Assembly: GCA_003153075.1 (NCBI GenBank)
Contig: PMBW01000201.1
Location: 1-10,505, forward strand
Source of the DNA: Dehalococcoidia bacterium
Lineage (GTDB): Bacteria; Chloroflexota; Dehalococcoidia; Dehalococcoidales; Fen-1064
Direction: 5' to 3'
DNA: 10,505 nucleotides
Part shown: one piece after another, positions 6,566 through 10,505 of the stretch
Layout: each line of letters begins with the position of its first letter
Position numbering within the stretch: the stretch's first letter is position 1
The notes under the pieces: model-generated
Database searches by the model: none
The model's input: the letters and a program-made list of their open reading frames with translations, nothing else
Told to the model about the DNA's origin: nothing
Translations under genes and position numbers: made by a program

Positions 6566-8089
6566 TTATCGATCTTTGTGTCCATTTAGAATGTTGAGCA
6601 GGCCTTGCCAGACGGTATTGGCATCATCGGTTTTCTTGTCTTCGGGTTTTTGATCCCCATAACGCACGTCGAGGTAGAAGCCGGTGATTCTATCCAGGGG
6701 TTCGCTGCTTTCCGGCACGGCTTGCCCCAGACGTAAAGCATATTCAGACGGAGTTTCGAAATCCTCCCGCGGTATTTGCAGGCGGGCGCCCTGCCAGAGC
6801 AGATGCTGATAAATATCGCGGATGCTCAATCTATGTTGAACATCTTCGTCCGGACGCCATTTTATCTCTTTGTTAACAACAACCGGTTGCTTTTTTCGCT
6901 TAAAGCGGCCAATTAACATCTCGAAAAACACCTTGATGTCCGCGGCAAAACCACCCCAGCTCCACAACGATTCGTTTTCTTCTTCCAAATCTGAGTCGAT
7001 TTGCTTCGATTGTCTGCGTCGGACAGCTTTGAATATCAGGAAAAGTACAAAGCCGATAATCATAGCCAAGATGAGCAACTTTGTCAGCAATATGACCCAG
7101 GGAGGTAACGGCTGCTGCGGATGTACTTTCAGATTTAACTCGCCGATGTCTTCCGGAATCGTTGGTTTGGGCGGCGGCGGTTTATGTTTAAACAGGCTTA
7201 AAAACCATAAATAGACATAGCCTATAAGCTGGACTACATAACCGATCGCATAAATTAGAAAGGTCACTACTTTGTCATAAACTGACGAGGCTGCTACCAT
7301 GAATCTTTGCAGGGCTGAGATAAACTGAGAGGAAAATATGCTTGCAAAACCGATCCCCAATAAAACCATGCCGCCGATAACCGTAAGAATGATTGTAAAC
7401 CAGCGGCGTCCGAAATATTTAGAGGACTCTCCTTTAGTTTTTAACCGTTCCTGAACAATACGTAAATTGGACAAGGCCATGGCTACGAGGCCGAAGAAGA
7501 AAAATCCGACGACATAGACCACAATATCGGAAGTCAAAGTCCGGATCGCTTGATCTTTAAAACTAATACCCCACATGATGACCAGGAGCACCATTATTGC
7601 TAATTCGATGATGAAAGCATGATAGATATCTTCGAAATAAAGGCGGGAACGGCCCAGGCTGATACCGCGCCACCAGAAATACAATCCGGCAACAAGTGCT
7701 AATACAAACGGGTGTTTAGAGGCAAAGAAATGGAAAACCACCTGTCCATATGTTACAAACCACTGGCTGCTGAATAAACTTGACCCGTCATTGTATTCGT
7801 TCCTCAAAATCAGGAAAATTACCACTAAACCGCAGGCAACGATCACTGTTTGAATCCAGATCATGGGCCATTTTTGTTTCAGGAAAAATCTGGTAACGAT
7901 GAAAGAAAGTCCTAGTATAATGATCAGCGATAATGGATTGAGCGCCGTTTTCTGGATTGTGAACACTGAATTTTGCCCAAAATAAACCAGCCAGGGATAC
8001 AGCCAGAAAACATCCGTTAATATTACGGCTGCCGGAGTCAGAACATCGGCAATCCAATTAACCTTTTTCAACCGGGAAATAATTGACAC
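6566..8089 (-). CDS. Polytopic membrane protein with C-terminal DUF4129-like domain
   Basis: About nine hydrophobic helices (roughly residues 20-40, 54-70, 78-98, 128-145, 160-178, 190-208, 233-257, 275-300, 336-358), a proline-rich outside linker before the last helix (KPPPPKPTIP), then a cytoplasmic tail. The tail near residues 420-485 (LSIRDIYQHLLWQGARLQIPREDFETPSEYALRL, and a later FYLDVRYG) matches the DUF4129 pattern found at the C-terminus of TgpA-like transglutaminase proteins and their relatives. No transglutaminase Cys-His-Asp core is visible between the membrane part and this tail. I prefer the GTG start at 8089: AGAGG (8103-8099) is 9 bases before it, whereas the TTG at 8098 directly abuts that AGAGG. 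It is the third gene of the MoxR-DUF58 operon and follows the DUF58 stop by 24 bases. Probably a membrane partner of that cluster; the specific function is unknown. Helix positions are estimates by eye. Confidence 0.78.
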   Translation of the reverse strand: MSIISRLKKVNWIADVLTPAAVILTDVFWLYPWLVYFGQNSVFTIQKTALNPLSLIIILGLSFIVTRFFLKQKWPMIWIQTVIVACGLVVIFLILRNEYNDGSSLFSSQWFVTYGQVVFHFFASKHPFVLALVAGLYFWWRGISLGRSRLYFEDIYHAFIIELAIMVLLVIMWGISFKDQAIRTLTSDIVVYVVGFFFFGLVAMALSNLRIVQERLKTKGESSKYFGRRWFTIILTVIGGMVLLGIGFASIFSSQFISALQRFMVAASSVYDKVVTFLIYAIGYVVQLIGYVYLWFLSLFKHKPPPPKPTIPEDIGELNLKVHPQQPLPPWVILLTKLLILAMIIGFVLFLIFKAVRRRQSKQIDSDLEEENESLWSWGGFAADIKVFFEMLIGRFKRKKQPVVVNKEIKWRPDEDVQHRLSIRDIYQHLLWQGARLQIPREDFETPSEYALRLGQAVPESSEPLDRITGFYLDVRYGDQKPEDKKTDDANTVWQGLLNILNGHKDR

Positions 8090-8113
8090 GTTATTCAACC
8101 TCTAATGTCGCAA

Positions 8114-9340
8114 TCATCGGCTTACACCCAGGCTCATGGTTTCCATTTTTTCCCAACCGATATCATCATTGACGTGATACGTAGTCAGACCGTTACTACT
8201 AATCGACTCAGTACCGCCGACAGTTATTAGCACCACCTTGCGCCCTACCCTTTTCATGTGGAAAAGCGCCGCTAACAACGGCTCGGTAGGCGCCGCCGTG
8301 ATTACGACCAGCGTGCTGCCCCACGGTAAATTTCTGCTTTCGCTTACTACCAGCCTGGTAATTAACAAGGTCTCTACCGGCTGAAGCGGCGCCAGCGCCT
8401 CCAGGATGTGCTTTAATTGCTCCGGATGGCGGCTGGGTGGCATACGGATAGGTTCTGCTGAATCGGGGTTATTTTGATTAATGTACAGGCCCACGCGGTA
8501 TCCTTCGGCTAAAGCCTTATTGGCTATCGAAGCGGCTGTGACGATTGCCAATTCCAGTTTTTCGGACACAAAGCCCTGATAAGGGGGTTTGACCGTGCGT
8601 ACATCCAGAAAAATGCCCATATCTACGGTAGTAGTCGGTTCAAAGATTTTTGTCTGCAAACGACCGGTGCGCGCAGTGCTTTTCCAGTGGATGCTTTTCA
8701 TGCTGTCCCCGGATTGATATTCTCTGATCCCCATCGTCAGTACCGGGTCATGAAAGAGGTGATTCCTGGTTCGGATTTCGCCGAGCGGCTGCTTCGAGGG
8801 GATGCCGAGTTTTTCCAGTGGCAATATTTTCGGGTATACCATCAGGCGGTCAAGTGAATTAATTTCCTGATAACGTTTAAAAAAACCAAAAACATCACCG
8901 GAGCTGATTTGTGTCGGGCCGAAAGTAAAGTAGCCGCGGTGGGGACATTGTACGGAATAATGCCTTCTGATTTTATGGTACCAGCTGATGGAAAATAAAT
9001 TGGTCAGGAGCTGATGGGTCATGGAATACGCAGGAGTGGTTCTGCCTCTAAGCAGCGTTACTTCATTCGGGATCTGGTCATCAACCTGCAGCCAGGGTAA
9101 AGGCAGAGGTTTCCGGTTGGAAACCTCCACTTCCATTTTTACTTCTTCCCCGAAGAAAACGCGGTGAGAGCTCAAACGGCGGTGATATTCCACGCGGTGG
9201 AGAGAAAAATGATCCCAGAGACGGGCAATTCCGCCGGCCAGGAAAAAAAGCAAGGTCACTAAAAAAAGCGGCACCTGTTTTGTAATCAGGCTGACGATCG
9301 CGAGTAAAATAGATACTATTAGCCAGAGCTGGCCGATCAT
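8114..9340 (-). CDS. DUF58 domain protein, membrane-anchored, vWA-like
   Basis: A protein of 408 residues with two N-terminal helices (about 4-20 and 24-40), then a beta-rich region (VEVSNRKPLPLPWLQVDDQIP, then GYFTFGPTQISSGDVFGFFKR). The DUF58 signature follows at about residues 203-234: MGIREYQSGDSMKSIHWKST, then ARTGRLQTKIFEP. After it comes a von Willebrand A-like strand, VDMGIFLDVRTV, where the metal-site pattern DxSxS is degenerate (D-V-R-T-V). The ATG at 9340 is preceded by AGGTAGG, which overlaps the MoxR stop codon at 9351-9349, so translation is likely coupled. DUF58 proteins are regular partners of MoxR ATPases and are thought to be acted on by them, often in surface, stress or metal-insertion systems; the client here is unknown. 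Gene order and motif make the assignment firm. Confidence 0.9.
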   Translation of the reverse strand: MIGQLWLIVSILLAIVSLITKQVPLFLVTLLFFLAGGIARLWDHFSLHRVEYHRRLSSHRVFFGEEVKMEVEVSNRKPLPLPWLQVDDQIPNEVTLLRGRTTPAYSMTHQLLTNLFSISWYHKIRRHYSVQCPHRGYFTFGPTQISSGDVFGFFKRYQEINSLDRLMVYPKILPLEKLGIPSKQPLGEIRTRNHLFHDPVLTMGIREYQSGDSMKSIHWKSTARTGRLQTKIFEPTTTVDMGIFLDVRTVKPPYQGFVSEKLELAIVTAASIANKALAEGYRVGLYINQNNPDSAEPIRMPPSRHPEQLKHILEALAPLQPVETLLITRLVVSESRNLPWGSTLVVITAAPTEPLLAALFHMKRVGRKVVLITVGGTESISSNGLTTYHVNDDIGWEKMETMSLGVSR

Positions 9341-9348
9341 TTTAATAC

Positions 9349-10317
9349 CTACCTGGTGAAGTTCGCATTTTCCACCGGCACCGGCACGGAATCGATAATT
9401 TCCTTTAATGCCTGTTCGGCGCTGCTGCCGCGCAGGGAACTCTCCGCTTTCGGGATGATACGGTGCGACAAAGTGACGGTGGTGAGATATTTCACATCAT
9501 CGGGGATAACATAATCTCGCCCCCTTAATGCCGCCATGACCTGAGAGGTATGGTAGAGGGCCAGCATTGCCCGCGGACTGGCGCCGAGTTGTATTGAAGA
9601 ATGCTCACGGGTGGCATGTACCAGGCGGATAATGTAATCTTCAACATCGTCAGAAACATGCACATCTCGGCAGGCCGCTTGCATCCTCATCAATTCGGCG
9701 GCGGTAACCACCGGCTTTAATTCCTCCAGCGGGTCATCCTGGCGGAAACGGGAGAGAATCAGTTTGTCGTCCTCTTTAGACGGATAACCGATTTTAATTT
9801 TGATTAAAAAACGGTCGAGCTGCGCTTCGGGCAGAGGGAAAGTGCCTTCCTGCTCGATGGGGTTTTGTGTGGCCAGCACCATAAAGGGCCGCGGCAGGGG
9901 TTTGGTTTCGCCTTCCGCGGTTACCTGGCGCTCCTGCATCGCTTCCAGCAGCGCGGATTGCGTCCGGGGAGTGGTGCGGTTGATTTCATCGGTCAGGACG
10001 ATTTGCGCCATGATCGGACCCGGACGGAACTCGAAATCTGAAGTCTTCTGGTTAAAGATGTAGGTGCCGGTAATATCCGAAGGTAACAGGTCGGGAGTGC
10101 ACTGGATGCGGTGAAATGTGCAGCCGAGCGAGCGGGCGATGGACTTGGCCAGCACCGTTTTGCCGACGCCCGGTATATCCTCGATCAGGACATGCCCTTC
10201 GCATAACAGCGCCACGATGACCAGTTCCACAACATCGCCTTTTCCGACGATGACTTTTTCCACATTTTCTTTGACCTTCCCGCCGAAGCCCTTGATATTA
10301 CTGATGGTTTGTTCCAC
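9349..10317 (-). CDS. MoxR-family AAA+ ATPase
   Basis: A protein of 322 residues, full length for the family. Walker A is DIPGVGKT (47-54), Walker B IVLTDEINR (106-114), sensor 1 LATQNP (148-153), the arginine-finger region PEAQLDRF (163-170), and sensor 2 is in LGASPRAML in the C-terminal lid. All ATPase residues are present. MoxR proteins are chaperone-like ATPases that work with partners carrying vWA-type domains, here the adjacent DUF58 protein. The start is GTG at 10317, with GGAG about 8 bases upstream (TTGGAGAATGATAA before GTG). It is the first gene of the minus-strand operon and its stop overlaps the ribosome binding site of the DUF58 gene. A leader of about 110 bases separates it from the promoter; I see no clear riboswitch or terminator in it. 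Confidence 0.93.
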   Translation of the reverse strand: MEQTISNIKGFGGKVKENVEKVIVGKGDVVELVIVALLCEGHVLIEDIPGVGKTVLAKSIARSLGCTFHRIQCTPDLLPSDITGTYIFNQKTSDFEFRPGPIMAQIVLTDEINRTTPRTQSALLEAMQERQVTAEGETKPLPRPFMVLATQNPIEQEGTFPLPEAQLDRFLIKIKIGYPSKEDDKLILSRFRQDDPLEELKPVVTAAELMRMQAACRDVHVSDDVEDYIIRLVHATREHSSIQLGASPRAMLALYHTSQVMAALRGRDYVIPDDVKYLTTVTLSHRIIPKAESSLRGSSAEQALKEIIDSVPVPVENANFTR

Positions 10318-10420
10318 TTATCATTCTCCAACTTGCACTATATCTCTATCTTCTCACAAGGCCGGATTATTTGCATCCTATGATATTCGTAATTGTTTTT
10401 TCCTCCAGGCCGCAGCCTTC

Positions 10421-10430
10421 GGAAATTTCC
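10421..10430. promoter_or_regulatory. Perfect palindrome at the predicted transcription start, possible operator
   Basis: GGAAATTTCC is a perfect 10-bp palindrome just downstream of the -10 box of the MoxR operon promoter. A protein bound here would block initiation. Function is inferred from position only; a palindrome of this length can occur by chance. Confidence 0.35.
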
Positions 10431-10432
10431 AT

Positions 10433-10461
10433 ATTTTATATCTTCAAGAATAATAAGTCAA
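10433..10461 (-). promoter_or_regulatory. Promoter of the MoxR-DUF58-DUF4129 operon
   Basis: On the minus strand TTGACT (10461-10456, 5 of 6 matches), a 17-base spacer and TAAAAT (10438-10433, 5 of 6 matches) form a good sigma-70-type promoter. Transcription would start at about 10426. Confidence 0.65.
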
Positions 10462-10488
10462 CAATGAAATTTAAGCGGAGGAGAGGGT

Positions 10489-10505
10489 ATGATGATAGTA
10501 ATAAT
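10489..10505 (+). CDS. Start of a divergent gene, cut by the window edge
   Basis: A strong Shine-Dalgarno sequence (GCGGAGGAGAGG, 10475-10486) precedes an ATG at 10489, with a second in-frame ATG at 10492. The visible residues are only Met-Met-Ile-Val-Ile, open to the end. GGAGG is 7 bases from the first ATG, an ideal distance. The gene is divergent from the MoxR operon and would share the roughly 170-base intergenic region. The product cannot be identified; the hydrophobic beginning could be a membrane or secreted protein, but five residues are too few to tell. Confidence 0.55.

Noticed and set aside
10338..10376. A 12-codon leader peptide upstream of the MoxR gene (minus strand)
   Set aside because: There is no properly spaced Shine-Dalgarno, no repeated regulatory codons and no attenuator structure.
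10407..10418. AGGC-cgca-GCCT hairpin in the MoxR leader as a terminator or riboswitch
   Set aside because: The stem is only 4 bp and on the minus strand it is followed by an A-rich, not T-rich, tract; no known riboswitch core is recognisable.
1..10505. CRISPR array, tRNA or rRNA gene, or a known multi-gene defence system
   Set aside because: No regularly spaced direct repeats, cloverleaf or rRNA-like segments were recognised, and the MoxR cluster has no accompanying nuclease or other effector gene.

Overview
The window looks like a bacterial chromosome segment of moderate G+C. The gene families (a DHA2-type exporter, a MoxR/DUF58/DUF4129 cluster, a HigB/HigA pair, a sirtuin) do not fix the lineage. 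A Chloroflexota/Dehalococcoidia-like origin is my weak guess from general protein character only; no rRNA or lineage marker is present.

Bases 1-3260 are an accessory, rearranged block. A ComM/YifB-family AAA+ ATPase gene enters from the left edge and is cut off inside its ATPase domain near base 705. An A+T-richer stretch of about 1.2 kb follows. It encodes, on the minus strand, the C-terminal part of a large serine recombinase whose catalytic domain is missing. At about 1907 the sequence switches abruptly to the C-terminal half of a sirtuin deacetylase, starting exactly at its Asp-Asn-Leu-His motif. The two flanks are halves of two different genes, so this is not a simple insertion but a scar of insertion plus deletion or recombination. 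A complete toxin-antitoxin pair (HigB-like toxin, HigA-like antitoxin, minus strand) follows, with a recognisable promoter and operator palindrome.

Bases 3260-6470 hold a plus-strand two-gene operon: a 14-helix DHA2-family MFS drug/proton antiporter and, 18 bases downstream with a strong ribosome binding site, a membrane-anchored calcineurin-like phosphoesterase whose catalytic domain is predicted to lie outside the membrane.

Bases 6566-10317 hold a minus-strand operon in the order MoxR AAA+ ATPase, DUF58 protein, and a polytopic membrane protein with a C-terminal DUF4129-like domain. This is the usual chaperone/cell-surface cluster, but no transglutaminase-core domain is visible in it. A good promoter with a perfect 10-bp palindrome near the predicted start of transcription lies upstream. 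A divergent plus-strand gene starts at the right edge behind a very strong Shine-Dalgarno sequence. No RNA gene or CRISPR array was seen. The most notable structure is the comM / recombinase / sirtuin junction; I saw no clearly new multi-gene defence or metabolic system.
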